Source of the DNA: Cyathus striatus
Taxonomy: Eukaryota; Basidiomycota; Agaricomycetes; Agaricales; Nidulariaceae
Length of the DNA: 64,000 bases
Reading direction: 5' to 3'
Assembly: GCA_025738555.1 (NCBI GenBank)
Contig: JAOVFP010000010.1
Span: forward strand, 2,666,001-2,730,000
Part shown: positions 22,451 through 35,353 of the stretch, piece by piece
How the letters are laid out: each line of letters starts with the position of its first letter
How positions within the stretch are numbered: position 1 is the stretch's first letter
Translations under genes and position numbers: made by a program
The notes under the pieces: generated by a model
Told to the model about the DNA's origin: nothing
What the model saw: the letters and a program-made list of their open reading frames with translations, nothing else
The model's database searches: none

Positions 22451-25400
22451 ATGTCGAATTTACAACCTGTCACAACTCAGCATAGTGCTGGTATACTCAA
22501 CCAGTCCCAGCAAGTGCAAATTCAGAATAGTAGTCTAAACAATGTTGCAAGAGACCAGACAATTAACAACATCTACAACTCAAATGCTGAAGCTCAAGAG
22601 AAATTAAAACTTCTTGAACCTGTATCTCACAATTTGCACTATCCTCCTCAATGCATGGAAGGGACTCGGAAATCAATTTTGAATAATATATATGAGTGGC
22701 TCAATGACTTTGGTTGGCTTATTTAAATATTAATATATTCAAATAACTAATAAATGATAGATTCTGATACTTCAAATGTCATGTGGATTACAGGAATGCC
22801 TGGAACAGGAAAATCTGCAATAGCTTCAACCTTGATTCATAAACTCTCTGCAGACAAAAAACTAGGAGGTTCTCACTTCTTTAAGAGGGATGATAAAACT
22901 CTAGGTGATCCAACTGTTGTTTGGAGAACCATAGCATATGATATGGCATCTGCATACCCATGCCTGAAACATCAAATAACTGCAGTATTGAACAATCACT
23001 TCAGACTTGATAACATATTGTGGCATTTTAATCAACTCATTGATATCCCATTGCATAGATGTATGAATGAACTGAAATCAAGCCCACCAGTTTTTGTTAT
23101 TGATGCATTAGATGAATGTATGCCTACAAATAACTTGCATTACTTTAAGGACACCTTGCAGAGATGGCTTGGTCTTCCCAAATGCTACAAGCTAATTTTA
23201 ACTGGGAGGCCTGGATTCATAGACAAAAATTTTCCAATGAAATTACTTGAATTACAGGCAGGTGATGCAACTGAGACTGAAACTAAGCAAGATATTGCTC
23301 AGTACATTGAAGCATCATTCAACAGAAACTCTCATGGTATTCACAATCTAAAATTTGAGCAAATTGAAATAATGACAGAAAAAGCAGCTGGACTATTTAT
23401 ATGGGCTTCTACCAGTATGATGTATCTTACAATGGTACAGGAAAATGATCCAGGTATTAAAAAGAAGCTGGAGAAAATTCTAGCAGGAACAAGTAGCAAT
23501 GGAATTGATGACCTGTATAACCAAGTACTGAGTGCATCATTTGGCAGCTGGTCACCTGAGAGAAGAGATATTGTAATACAAATACTTGGGACAATATATC
23601 TGATTAAAACTTCCTTGCAAAAGAAGGACATTCTACACTTTATTACTGGAAATTATGATTCTGAAGATTTAGATACTGAGGTTTCTATAATATTGCAATA
23701 CCTTCAACCAGTTGTTTCATCTGAGAATGAGATTGTTATAAGACATTTATCATTTAAAGAATATCTCACAAAGACTAATATAATCTCAGAATATAAAGTG
23801 GACCTGCAGATACACACAAAGCAGATTGGAGCTTTGGTTTTTAAAATATTAAATCAGGAGCTTAAGTTTAATATTTGTGGAATTGAAACATCATATAAAC
23901 AGAATAAGGACATTACAAATTTAAATGACTTAATTACAAGTAAAATACCAAATCATTTACAATATTGTTGTAAATATTGGTATGTTCATTATGAGGATGA
24001 AGTAGATCTATTAGGTGTTCCAAGTAGTGATACAAAAAGTGCACTGAGAAAATTCTTGGTTGAAAAATTATTGTTTTGGCTTGAAGTTATGAGTGCATTG
24101 AATGAAGTTTCATTAGCAGTTACACAACTCAAATCATTAAATTTAAAGATCACTGTAAGTATTATTTAATTTTAAAATTTCAATTACTCAGTAAATTACA
24201 GGGACAAAGAAAAATTAAAGATTTTATAACAGATTCTGTTAAATTTGTATCACAATTCTGTGTTCCTATAAAAGAGAGCATACCTCACATTTATATATCT
24301 TCCTTGTCATTTTTACCTGAAAATTCAGAGTTTGAAAGGTTTTATTTGCCATTTTTCAAAAACATTTCTTTTATTGTGAAGGGAAGAGATAGGAATTGGA
24401 CTATGGAACAGTATGGAATACAATTTCATAACTCAACAGTTTACTCTGTTACATTTCTAAATGATGATAAACATTTAGGGATAGGACTTTATAATGGCAT
24501 TGTTCTAATTAGTGATGTAGAAACAGGACAGATTATTTCAGGTCCTTTTAAGATTGATAATGCAAAATTCTGGAAATTCAAAATTTCTGGCACTGGAAAG
24601 ATAATTGTATATTTTAAAAATAATTCAAATGTTGTTAAAATATGTTCCTTAGAAAATGGAAGTGTATCTGATATTACATGCAGTGAGGAAATAAAAGCTA
24701 TAGCAATATCTCCTAATGATAAAATAATAGCTTTTGCTTTAGAAAGTGGAAAGATCAGTATATGGGAAGCAAATAGTGAAGTAAAAACTGTGGACCTCTT
24801 TAAAGATCAAAATAATTCCATTAAATTCATTGCATTCTGTCACAATGAGAAAACATTGGCATTAGCAAGTGAAAAATTATTTACAATATAGAACATTGAG
24901 ACTAAAGAAACAATTTCATACAATGTTGATGTTCCATTACATGATGGAAGTCGTCTAGTATCCTTTTCTCCAGAGGGAAAGAGAGTAGCAATTTATGATT
25001 ATGAGTCTGAGAAACTTACAATTTGGAATGTTGAGAGTAATGTGGGGGTAGTATTTGATGTGGAATATGTAGGTCATTTAACATTTCCATTTTCACCTGA
25101 TGGACAGAAAATAGCATGTGCACATGACCATGAAATTAAAATCCATAATTCTGAAAATGGACATCAAATTGCAGGGCCTTATCAAGGCCACACTGATTAT
25201 ATTACCTCTCTAGCATTTTCTGCAGATGGAAAGACATTAGTATCTGGATCATTTGATAACACAGTTCAAATGTGGGACATTAAGACTGAAAACACAACTG
25301 AAAGTTCTGTTAAAAACAAGCCTCATCTTGTTGGATCTGTAGCATTTTCCCTTGATGGTAATATGGTATTGTCAGCATTAGGTAATGGAACAGTCAGAAT

Positions 25401-26610
25401 CTGGGACATTGAAACTGGGAATGCAATGCTAAAGCCATTGATATGTCACAATAGTTCTGTAGTTTGTTGCTCTTTCTCTTCTGATGTAAAAATCCTAGCA
25501 GTTGGCTTGAAAGATGGGATTATTTTAATTTCAGATATACAAACTGGAGAAAAAATTACAGATCTTACAAAATACTACACATATTCCATTAGTTCTGTAT
25601 TATTTTCACCTGATAGTCTCAAGGTAGCATTCTGTTTTGATTCTCAAAAAATTGGAGTTTGGGATATTCAAACAGAGACATCAGTAGTGGTGCCCATTGA
25701 AGGCACTCATATTGCATGGTCTTTTAATAATAAGTTATCAATTGCATATAAGAATAAAATAATGTTCTGGAATGTTAACAGTGGCAAGCTCACTAGGCCA
25801 TTGATCACTGTCCCATTTGATCCATATACTGAAGATATTGATTTACTGGCATCTTCTCCAAATGGAAAACTTGTTGGATCTACATCATCTTATGGACCAT
25901 TCAGAATCTGGAATGTTGAGATGGAAGAAATAAATTTGGAGCCAATAACATTAGATACTTTTTCCCGTATCAATTATGTAGCCTTTTCTCCTGATGGAAA
26001 GATGCTGGTATTTAGATCATGGTTTAATGAAATTACAATTTGGGATATTGAGACTGGTAATACAATTACAGGTCCTGTCAAATGTCATACCTCTGTCAAA
26101 TCATTGATTTTCTCTCCTGATGGAAAAAGATTAGCATGTACCTTTGAAGATGAATCAATTAGAATTTGGGATTTGGATATATTTCTGAGTGAAAATAATA
26201 CATCAAGTCAATCTTCTGATAGCAGTGAACTTCAAAGACACTCAGATACTTTCTCCAGCCTGAATGAGAATAATAAGCATTCAACACATTCATATAAGCT
26301 AAGGCAACTTGGTGGTATCAATATATATGCATTCTGGAATAATATATTTAATAGTGGCTGGGTGAAAGATAAGCATAGCCATCTGCTCTTCTGGGTTCCT
26401 CATCACCTAAGAGGGGGGCTTTGTAGTTATGAAACCATACAAATTCTAGGAGGTAAAATGGTCAAGTTGGACTTCTCAAACTTTAAACATGGAACAAACT
26501 GGACAGAGTGTTATACACCATTAGAAAACCCCCCTGCAATTCCAGATGATCTTTGGGAAGTATCTGAGAACTCTGAGCAACAAGAGGAGGATATGGACTG
26601 TACTTGGTGA
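22451..26610 (+). pseudogene. NLR-2: NACHT-WD40 protein, three exons, one in-frame TAG
   Basis: Exons: 22451-22712, 22761-24154 and 24202-26610; the introns are 48 and 47 bp with GT-AG ends. The total length is a multiple of three (1354 codons plus stop). The architecture is as in NLR-1: a short Asn/Gln-rich N-terminus, QCMEGTR, WLNDF, Walker A GMPGTGKSAIA, Walker B VFVIDALDEC, GRPGF, about 14 WD40-like blades, and a C-terminal block with LLFWVPHHLR and HGTNWTECY. The only lesion is TAG at 24889-24891, where NLR-3 has TGG within a blade (TIWNIETKE in NLR-3). The frame stays open on both sides. Decay is therefore very recent, or the codon is a sequencing error, or the truncated protein with NACHT and a few blades is still made. 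The start at 22451 is the first ATG of the conserved region. Confidence 0.85.
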
Positions 26611-27019
26611 TGATGCTGATAGGCAAAAGGAAGAGGAAGATGAGTGGGATAATATTGGAGAAGATTTGTAGTAGTCACAAATTTGGAATGATCCTTTCAA
26701 ATGTTATGTACTTGTACTGTAATTTACTATAGCTTTTCTTGCAATGTATATACTCAAGATTGAATATTTATTCAATGTCTAACTTGATTTAATTAAGCAT
26801 AATATGGCATGTAGTGGCTGGTAGAAAAGAGACTATGTATTGACATGTTACATGTACATAGAATTGACTAAGTTATAAGTCTATAAACTTTAAAGAAAGA
26901 GTGTATTCATGATCACAATCCTTGTGGAAGAAACTTGACAAAGGAAAGCTTCTTATTAGTTGATGCTCAACTTAACTCACAACAATGAAAAGGTGTATGC
27001 TAAGATATATCAACAAAGA
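26611..27019 (+). other. NLR-2 3' flank
   Basis: AT-rich, CpG-poor sequence closely matching 55257-55665 downstream of NLR-3, so it belongs to the duplicated unit and presumably includes the 3' untranslated region. The match to NLR-3 stops at the TA that begins the left 791-bp element (27020). Confidence 0.6.
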
Positions 27020-27810
27020 TACTGTACCATTACAACTAACTGTTCACACATTTTAGTGTGATGGCCATGTTCAGTTCAACCTAGTGTTCAAAGGTCCATG
27101 TGATGTGTGACAAATGTGATATCTGTTCATGCTGGTCAGCTGTTCAGGTACACTGGTGCCATGAGGTGCTGATTTTTTTTCAGTTACTTACCCTCATCTT
27201 ATCAACATTTCTAGATGTATTATGTAACTGGGGAAATTGCATTAGCATGCTGTGTCCCTTCATGTTCATCCTCTGCTCAATCTGTTCTCCTTCTGCTCCC
27301 CACCACCCCTTTTGCATTCTCTTTAATATATACCTGAACATGTACTGTACTGACATGCTACCCAACCCTACCACAATTCAGGCCCTCAAAGCCACTCAGG
27401 CATCACCAACTGACACCAGACCAATGCTAAACCCTGAGTTTTAACAAGAAATAATTGTCTCCTTGCATGCCCACTCAACTGGCCTCTCAAATTTCTTACT
27501 CAAGTTTTTTAAATTCATCAGGGCTGTTTCATGGTATGTTCTTCCTGATAGTTTTAATTCATTTGTCCAATGCATTCTTATTCTTTGGAAATATACAAAG
27601 AACACTAGTTTATAATTTTTTGTATGGATTTCCATGGCCTATAATGAAAATATGGCAATTTAGAGTGATTTTATGGATTCAAATACTGTTTCATAAGTCT
27701 TGTTGTACCCCTGTTCAAGAACCTCTGTGATGGGTGACAAACCTGGGATCTGTTCAAGTTCACAGCCCTTTGTGGTGGGTGACTGAACAGTTGGTCATAA
27801 TGGTACAGTA
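27020..27810 (+). mobile_element. 791-bp TA-flanked TIR element, left copy
   Basis: Coordinates include the flanking TA dinucleotides. It begins TACTGTACCATTACAAC and ends with the near inverted complement (TAATGGTACAGTA), giving imperfect terminal repeats of about 27 bp. TA at both outer edges suggests a Tc1/mariner-type target duplication. It is essentially identical, in opposite orientation, to 28047-28837. Frames of 91 and 114 codons show no recognisable domain, so it is probably a non-autonomous element. Confidence 0.8.
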
Positions 27811-28046
27811 GTGGGTGCCCACCTCAACCAGACATGATAATTGTGAATCACATAACATGTCCAGGACCAAGAACCAGGATGTCAATATTGACTCAAAAGG
27901 AAATTGGTTCATTAAAGATGTGACCTAGTATCAAGAGACATAAGTACATTCTTTTGGATGCCTATACCTTAGCAAAGATCAAGGCTTTCATTTCGACCTC
28001 AGCTTAGATATTGTAGATAGCATTTAGTACTTTTGTTACCTGCTTA
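27811..28046 (-). other. Inverted spacer: malate dehydrogenase 3' tail plus composite-repeat fragment
   Basis: Read in reverse, this begins TAAGCAGGTAACAAAAGTAC, continues through the malate dehydrogenase 3' end (codons for K-A-F-I-S-T-S-A-stop, about 27983-28006 on the plus strand) and then into composite-repeat sequence like 16815-16920. The reversed order restores the sequence seen downstream of NLR-3 (55672-55740) on one side and the repeat at 16.8-16.95 kb on the other. The segment has therefore been flipped between the two flanking elements. Confidence 0.8.
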
Positions 28047-28837
28047 TACTGTACCATTACAACCAACTGTTCAGTCACCCATCACAAAGGGCTGTGAACT
28101 TGAACAGATCCCAGGTTTGTCACCCATCACAGAGGTTCTTGAACAGGGGTACAACAAGACTTATGAAACAGTATTTGAATCCATAAAATCACTCTAAATT
28201 GCCATATTTTCATTATAGGCCATGGAAATCCATACAAAAAATTATAAACTAGTGTTCTTTGTATATTTCCAAAGAATAAGAATGCATTGGACAAATGAAT
28301 TAAAACTATCAGGAAGAACATACCATGAAACAGCCCTGATGAATTTAAAAAACTTGAGTAAGAAATTTGAGAGGCCAGTTGAGTGGGCATGCAAGGAGAC
28401 AATTATTTCTTGTTAAAACTCAGGGTTTAGCATTGGTCTGGTGTCAGTTGGTGATGCCTGAGTGGCTTTGAGGGCCTGAATTGTGGTAGGGTTGGGTAGC
28501 ATGTCAGTACAGTACATGTTCAGGTATATATTAAAGAGAATGCAAAAGGGGTGGTGGGGAGCAGAAGGAGAACAGATTGAGCAGAGGATGAACATGAAGG
28601 GACACAGCATGCTAATGCAATTTCCCCAGTTACATAATACATCTAGAAATGTTGATAAGATGAGGGTAAGTAACTGAAAAAAAATCAGCACCTCATGGCA
28701 CCAGTGTACCTGAACAGCTGACCAGCATGAACAGATATCACATTTGTCACACATCACATGGACCTTTGAACACTAGGTTGAACTGAACATGGCCATCACA
28801 CTAAAATGTGTGAACAGTTAGTTGTAATGGTACAGTA
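28047..28837 (-). mobile_element. 791-bp TA-flanked TIR element, right copy (inverted)
   Basis: This is the same element as 27020-27810 in reverse orientation and of equal length. Differences I noticed are confined to the inner end (for example TGTGATGGG against TGTGGTGGG). It was originally inserted at a TA within composite-repeat copy 4, as shown by comparison with 13480-13520 and 16910-16930. Confidence 0.8.
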
Positions 28838-29880
28838 CCTCCATTTTCAACAGAAGCTTACCTATTGTTTGTCCACCTCATATGCATGTTCTTTCCAGCA
28901 TAGAAATACTTGCTCCCTGATGCCGGTATTATATCTAAACTCAATCCTTCCCTGGGCATGGTGGAGGTGGGCAAAGATGTTGAACATCCTGTGATAGACT
29001 TTTATGTGCTGCACACTGAGCCTGTCACCAACCACCAATCTAACTCCAGGGGTCCACAGTGAAGAGACCAAAATAGTTGTCACACTATGCAAAAACTTAC
29101 AGTTTGATGTTATTTTACCTTACTATACAATTGATTAGTACAGTGCTAGTTAAGACCTCCTAACCTAATCAATCCATGTTGTTTATCTTTGACAGGCAAC
29201 CACTAGCATGCTAAGAATACATTGGTGTATGGGAAATATCATGCCATATGTGCCTATACCCTCTTCAAGCAATACAGTGACATACCCATACATTATGATT
29301 AATTTAATCAATTGTACAAAAATATATCCATCAACATAGGTGTGTAAGCAATGCTCATGTGAACATAAAGGATGCATTCAATCCAAGGGCATGATGTTAA
29401 GAGATAAAGGTGACTGCACATATACCACTTACCTACACATTTTGTTCTAATTGATTTGTACTAAAAATATCTATCAGCTGAGAGTGATGCTCATCTGAAC
29501 ATCAGAGTGGCTATGCATAGATCCTAAGACATGACATCAGCAGACTGTACAAGATGAGAATGGCAACAGCTACTGTGTACCATTATACAACACCATGAGC
29601 ATTTTGAACAAGTGAATAAAGGTGTCCAGCATCCACCTCCCAGGTGTATAGGGGGATGCACTGAGCTACAGTGGCAAAACCCAGCAATGTTGTGTTAAAA
29701 TGAGGTTAGAACCTCTAGCAGAACACAGTGATTCCAGCAAAGGGAGGGGTATTGAAAGAGGAGTGCTGGGCAGTGTGACCTGCACCCACACTGACATTGC
29801 TCCTTGCCAGCTTCAGTGACATTAAGCTGATCCATAAACTTCCCATTACTAATTTACAATGCACAAATGCACTGTCCCTG
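28838..29880 (-). repeat. Composite repeat, copy 4 (CpG-depleted fragment)
   Basis: Collinear with 16930-18050. Almost every CpG in that copy is TG or CA here: for example CTATCGTTCGTCTGCC at 16941 corresponds to CTATTGTTTGTCCACC at 28862. Apart from such transitions and small indels the two are alignable throughout. Nothing coding is supported. Confidence 0.75.
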
Positions 29881-32800
29881 TTAAGCTGACACTCATCATG
29901 AGGTCTATTAAAAGCAGTGTTGTGAACCCGGGGGTGTTCTATTGGTTTGTTTGCATAAAGGAGTGGATATATGAAGTGACAGTGTCCTGTGAGAGATAGA
30001 TGTATTAGTGGTTGAATGAATGGCAAAGCAAAAATAGAAAGATGAAGAAAGATGAAGAGAAGGATTAGGAACTTGGGAAAGTGGTGCAAAGGCAGCTCTA
30101 GCCAGCATACTGATATGCATGTAAATGGAAACAACATACTATAATTTAAAATTCTTTATGTCTTGACTTTGAGACACTAGTACTGGGTGTGTCAAGTGAG
30201 GAAACAGCAGGGAGGGGCTGAGTTCCCACATCACCTCCCATAAAACACCAAGGGAATAAAAACAAATAAATACATAATACTTTACATTCTAAAAATGATG
30301 TTGTAGCCTAAACTTGAGTATTTCTATGCTCAGAAAAGACTATATGACCATGACAAAGTCAGCATGAGCTACAAAGTATGGATCCAGACAAAACACAGAC
30401 TTACCAAGACCTTAAGCCAGACTCTGAGACATGAGATCAAAGACAGAGACAAGCAAGACAATAGGGGAGAGGAGAGCATGGGAGAGGGGAAAAGGAAGAA
30501 AGAAAGCAGTGAGACCAAGTACCTTGACAGTCAGGAGTTCACATGGAAGCAGTGAACCAACCTGAGAGGCCAGTGTAAATGAAATTCCCGCTACCTTTTA
30601 AGGTAGTAGGGTTATGTAGGGTGATGAAAAATCAAATTTTGCAGAGCGAACACCTCCCATCAACTGGAGTTTAAACAAGTTTGAAATATCGGTCATTCCC
30701 ATATCCCAAATGTTCAGAGCCTCTCCCACCGTGCACATCATCAAAGATAAGAATTCCTTTGCATTTTTTATGTTGCATTATCACTTTCAAGTTTCATATT
30801 TCGAATATAAATTTTTACTTTACTGGTGATAAAGCTACTCTATGGATACTGGTTCCAGTCCACTGTAAGTAACTTATGTACAATAGTTGCCCTCATGAAT
30901 TGTGTTGTGATGCATGTGCATATGATCTTGTTTTGACGAGTCATCCTTTTGCATTGTGAATTTCATGCTATGCTGTGATATTGGATATTTTACATCACTA
31001 ATTCTATGTGAACTCTGCCATCCCACATGTTCTCTTGCCAATTTTATACTGATTTCATGGAATAAAATTAAAGCTATTTTGCTGCTAGGCTTGGGCAGTA
31101 ATGATAGTAAAGTTATCTATAACTTTAAGCACTTGCAGGTACCATTCTAAGGATGACTAGAATTTGACTGGAATCATTAATAATAACTTTATGTGACCAT
31201 TTTCATGGAAATTAGTTTAAACAAGATGTTTCTTTCAGTCAACTTTCACTAATATATCTGCTTATGCACTTTCAGCACAGCTAAGTACATGTAAGTATTA
31301 TATCTATTAGAGAGAATATCTGATGCCAGGTAGCAGGCCTTGCTGCTAGTCAGCCTTATTGATTTATTGATATGAGCAGCTGGTGATACCACATCAGCTG
31401 ATTACCTGATTAGGAAGGTAACCAATGTGATGCTCAAACAAGCATGTGTTGCAGAAAGAGGGCACACTGAGCTATGCACACAATTGGCTGTCCACTACCT
31501 GGGTACTGACAAAGTGCTACCTTACACATGGACCAAGGAAAAACCAGAGATCAAGTAGAATTTTATTACTATGCAATTTGTAAGTAGAGTAGCTAGAAAT
31601 TGTATATAGTAGGGGGGGAGGGAAGAAATAAGGCAGGAACTGCCAGGCATTCTTCCCTCCCACAGATAGGGCAGTTCAGATGAGATACAGACTAGAATCA
31701 GAATTGTTATGAGATATTTGACACAGAGATTTTATGTACTGAATTGATAGTGTTGAATTGAATCTGAATTTAAATAGCTTGACTTTGAATACCTTGACAT
31801 GCACCAAAAATACAAGTTCAATTGATCTAATTATACTGCACTAGCACAGGAACCTGGCCACATTAGCAAAAAATTCGAATTTTTTCATTCCAAAGACTGT
31901 GCACTTAGAATTAAACATATGTGCTAGTTAGTAGACTTCATATAGAATTATATAAGACCCAAACCATATTTTTTGAGGCACTCTGAGAGATGTGATGAAT
32001 ATTTCTGTCGTAAGACCTTGGAAAGTGGGAAAACCAGGGAACTGGCCACCCCTTATTAATAATACAACAGCTTGTTTAGTAGCCGAACTAAGCTTATTGT
32101 ACTTATTCAGATTTTACAGCTGAAATATCATCTTTCTTCTGAGATTGACAATGATTTGAATATTTGAAACAATAGCTCTGCATATTATAACCAACTAATG
32201 CTTTTAAAATATTAATATGTATTTCTTCTACTTATAATGATTTCATACAGTGCTCTATTTGGTCTGTAGCATCTGATATTCAATGTATTAGGATGAAACA
32301 ATGAGAGGCAGAGGTTTGGGACATATCTGCAGTTTTTAAGAAAAGGAAAATTGCTAAAATTAGGGTAAAACATGGATAGCAATGTATTGATTGTATATAT
32401 TCTGCATTATAAATTTTATAGCATATATTTATCATGTAGGAAAGATACAGACAGTTCAATATCTACCTTGAAACTGTATCTTTCTAGCACTCTTTCATGT
32501 AAATTGAGGAGATAGAATAGAAATGAGCAAGAATGAGATTTTTAAACTGATTCCAATGAATTCAGAGGGCTTTAAATTATATATATAGCCTGATTTTATG
32601 CTTTGGATGTACTGCATAATGTCACAGCATTATCTACCTTCCAAAGTGTGAGATTCTGCATCTTAGATTTAGCATATTTTCATTATGGCAGTCAACTAAC
32701 TCTTGAATTTCTCTATGTACAGGAAAGCAATGGTCTAAATACTTATATATTATATAGATACTATAGTAATATACCCAACTGTATCAATAAATTGTACAAG

Positions 32801-33219
32801 TAGTCAATGTGGAAGCTGGAGGATGAGCCATGACCAGATTCTGGGTGTGGCCAGCTTCCTGATAGCCAACAGTAACTTGTTCTATTTTTGAATTGATACC
32901 ATTGCACCCCTCAAACTTACTGAATCTACACCTCAGGATATTAAGTTTATTATAATATTTAGGATTTCTATTCTAAGTATTTAAGTATTACTTAAACTCG
33001 TCGCAAGACTCAACAATACAGTATGCACAAGAAAGACTAGGAATAAAACATCGACCTACCTCACCCTCCGGGGTCTGAAAGTCAACCGCACCCTTCCCTT
33101 TAAATCAGCGTATCCACGCTGGAGCACGCTATGTCTCCTAATATGCCCAGGGAATTATCTAATGAAGAGCGGAGGTTGCAAACTTCGTACAGGCAGGTTC
33201 ATCCCAGATGGATCATATG
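29881..33219. other. Gene-free AT-rich, CpG-poor stretch
   Basis: I see no recognisable gene or mobile element. An uninterrupted stretch of about 58 codons at roughly 31384-31557 looks protein-like but matches nothing I know and has no clear start. A purine-rich patch lies at 30400-30520 and an 18-bp perfect palindrome, AAAAAATTCGAATTTTTT, at 31868-31885. CpG sites return abruptly near 33000. Confidence 0.45.
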
Positions 33220-34790
33220 TGCGATGTTTCATTCTCTACGAGGAAAAGGTGGTAAGAAGGGTAGGAAAGAGGGAATTGAAGGGAGACGTGCTTGTGTTTC
33301 GTGGTATGGGCATCTGTAGGAGAGAATGCAGGGAGACGGGGTGCGGTTCTACCAGTGGGGGTATAACGTGTTGAATAGAATGACAGGAAAGGAGTAATAC
33401 AATCACGGGGGAATCCACGCCCACACCGATATCCCTGTCTGATAACATATTGCCTCCTCCCACCTCGAGCACGAGCACCACGAACAATAAGCCCGGCTGT
33501 AACACTAGTCATATGATGAAAGACGATAGTGGCCATTTCCAGTGGGAGGATGGAGGACGAAGAGCCGACCCACGTACGCAGCTGGACATTATGCTTTGAA
33601 TCTTGTTACTGGAGTAGGGAATGCACGGGATGCCACTGCTTCTCCTTGCGCAACTTGAAAGATAGAAAAGAAACTTAGCATCAGAAAACGTATGTCATGA
33701 ATCCAATAACACGAATGCTGCATGCATACCTCCTCCATCACGATATCATCAACCGACATTCGGGCAACATCCCGAAAACCTTCTCATCCCTTTACCTGAT
33801 ATCCCTTAAATGCGTTTACGAAAGTTGACTGAGAACTTCCTACGCGAAAGCATTTCGGGTGCGAGGTCGCTGGACTGCAGAGGGTAGTCAGAAAGTGATT
33901 CATATGAATGGGATGATGTACGTGGGTACCAACGTTTAGCTGAGTGTCAATACGTGAACGTAAGGCAGGAGGACCAGAACACGGGTAAACGATCCTGCGT
34001 CGCCAGCGAAAAGAGACGACTAGAGGTAAAGTTGTGTGCACGGTTGGTGTATCCCTGTTTGTTAAGCATTTGCTTCCTCCCACTTCGAGCACTAGCACAA
34101 TAAGGCCTGACCGTACTAGCCATACAATGGAAAACGACCAGGAGACGTTCCTGATGGGAGGCTGGTGGTCGGAGCACGAGGTGCCAAGCAGGCGTAATAC
34201 ATTGGACGTTATGCTTCATGCATCTCGTTTAGCGTGTTGCTGGCGTACGGGCTGTTGCTGGGTCTCTTTGTGCGACTGGAGAATGGGAAACTTAATGTCA
34301 GCAAGACTACGTGAATTGGACAAAACGATTCAATCCCTCCATACATCGCAACGTCATCAACGGATGCCCAAACGACTTCACTCCTGTACATAACATCTCT
34401 ATGTGGAGTGGAATGGCTGTGGAAGGGAAAACTAGAGTAAGTGGGCTGCTCATACGGAAGGAAGGGTGAAACGTGAACGGAGTACGTGCCAGTTGACCTC
34501 CACCATTCTTCATGTCCCTTCCATCTGTGGACTCAGCAGCGCGTGGTTGTGGGCCGTGGCTAGTATTCTCCCTACACCAGAACTTTGATGGGAGATGGGA
34601 GCACGGGGTCGGAGGTCGTACAGCGCACAACCTTTCAGAGCAAAGTTTCTACCTGTTAAAACGTTGAAACATTGAAGTGTGAAACGTTCAGTACTCCTTT
34701 CCTCGAAAGTCGGCCAAGAATGCTCGAGAGTCAAAGTTGTAGCCAGCAATGATGGTGGAAAACGGGAAGAACGACCTCGGTGCTTCATCG
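33220..34790 (-). repeat. Composite repeat, copy 5 (partial, minus orientation)
   Basis: Matches 18350-20690 with a deletion that joins the second subunit directly to the distal part at about 34395. The ETFDH exon start is present next to the acceptor-like CCTCGTAG (about 33230), but the middle of that exon is missing and sequence like 37513-37570 follows. At its right end it is fused (34788-34915) to a fragment of the NLR 5' flank. Confidence 0.65.
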
Positions 34791-34990
34791 GCATCCAGCC
34801 CTCCTATAAAAAGGCTGAAACCTGTATGTTTCCATCGGCAATATTAGCTCGCCAGAGCCTCGCGTGATTTATGACTGGTGGTAGGGTGGAAGCGGTTATG
34901 GGACGACGGTGGTCGTTGTAGCTGATGAAGGGATATGCTTACATAAGGGGGTGCCGGATCTTACTAAGCTCTACCTTACCATGATTGTCA

Positions 34991-35353
34991 TGTAGCAAGA
35001 GCCTGTGACCGTTGAGAGTAACGGTTAGGTGTCTTGTCACACAGTAGAGGAAATAACTGGTTTAACGAATAATAATTCACTGACGATGCAGTTCTACTCT
35101 AAGGTCTTTTATACTACTCTGGAGGTCCGAGACCGGAAGAAACATAGTAAGTACCCCTTGAGACAACGGTATCTAGAGTCCTTTGTGGGAAGGCAAATGA
35201 ATGTAAGTAGCGTAAGGCTAAGGAATGGTAAAAGGTTACGAGCTCGCGAAAGAAAGTGAAACAGGGACTAAGACGGTAACGAACGGAATGGTAACGAGCT
35301 GGGACTAAGAGAGAGAGAGATAACGAGTGCGTTCTTATGTCACGGGCGTTACA
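34991..35353. mobile_element. Solo LTR (363 bp) with 5-bp target duplication TGTCA
   Basis: Starts TGTAGCAAGAGCC and ends CACGGGCGTTACA, so it has TG...CA ends with TGTA/TACA complementarity. It is flanked by TGTCA at 34986-34990 and 35354-35358. Copy 2 reads through this position without the insert (ATGATTATCATTGCTGGC near 10281). Loss of the internal region and one LTR by recombination is the usual explanation for such a structure. Confidence 0.8.

Noticed and set aside
27100..27730. Frames of 114 and 91 codons inside the 791-bp elements
   Set aside because: They are repeated in both element copies because the elements are near identical. They show no transposase motifs and hydrophobic, Cys-rich composition typical of chance frames, so I treat the elements as non-autonomous.
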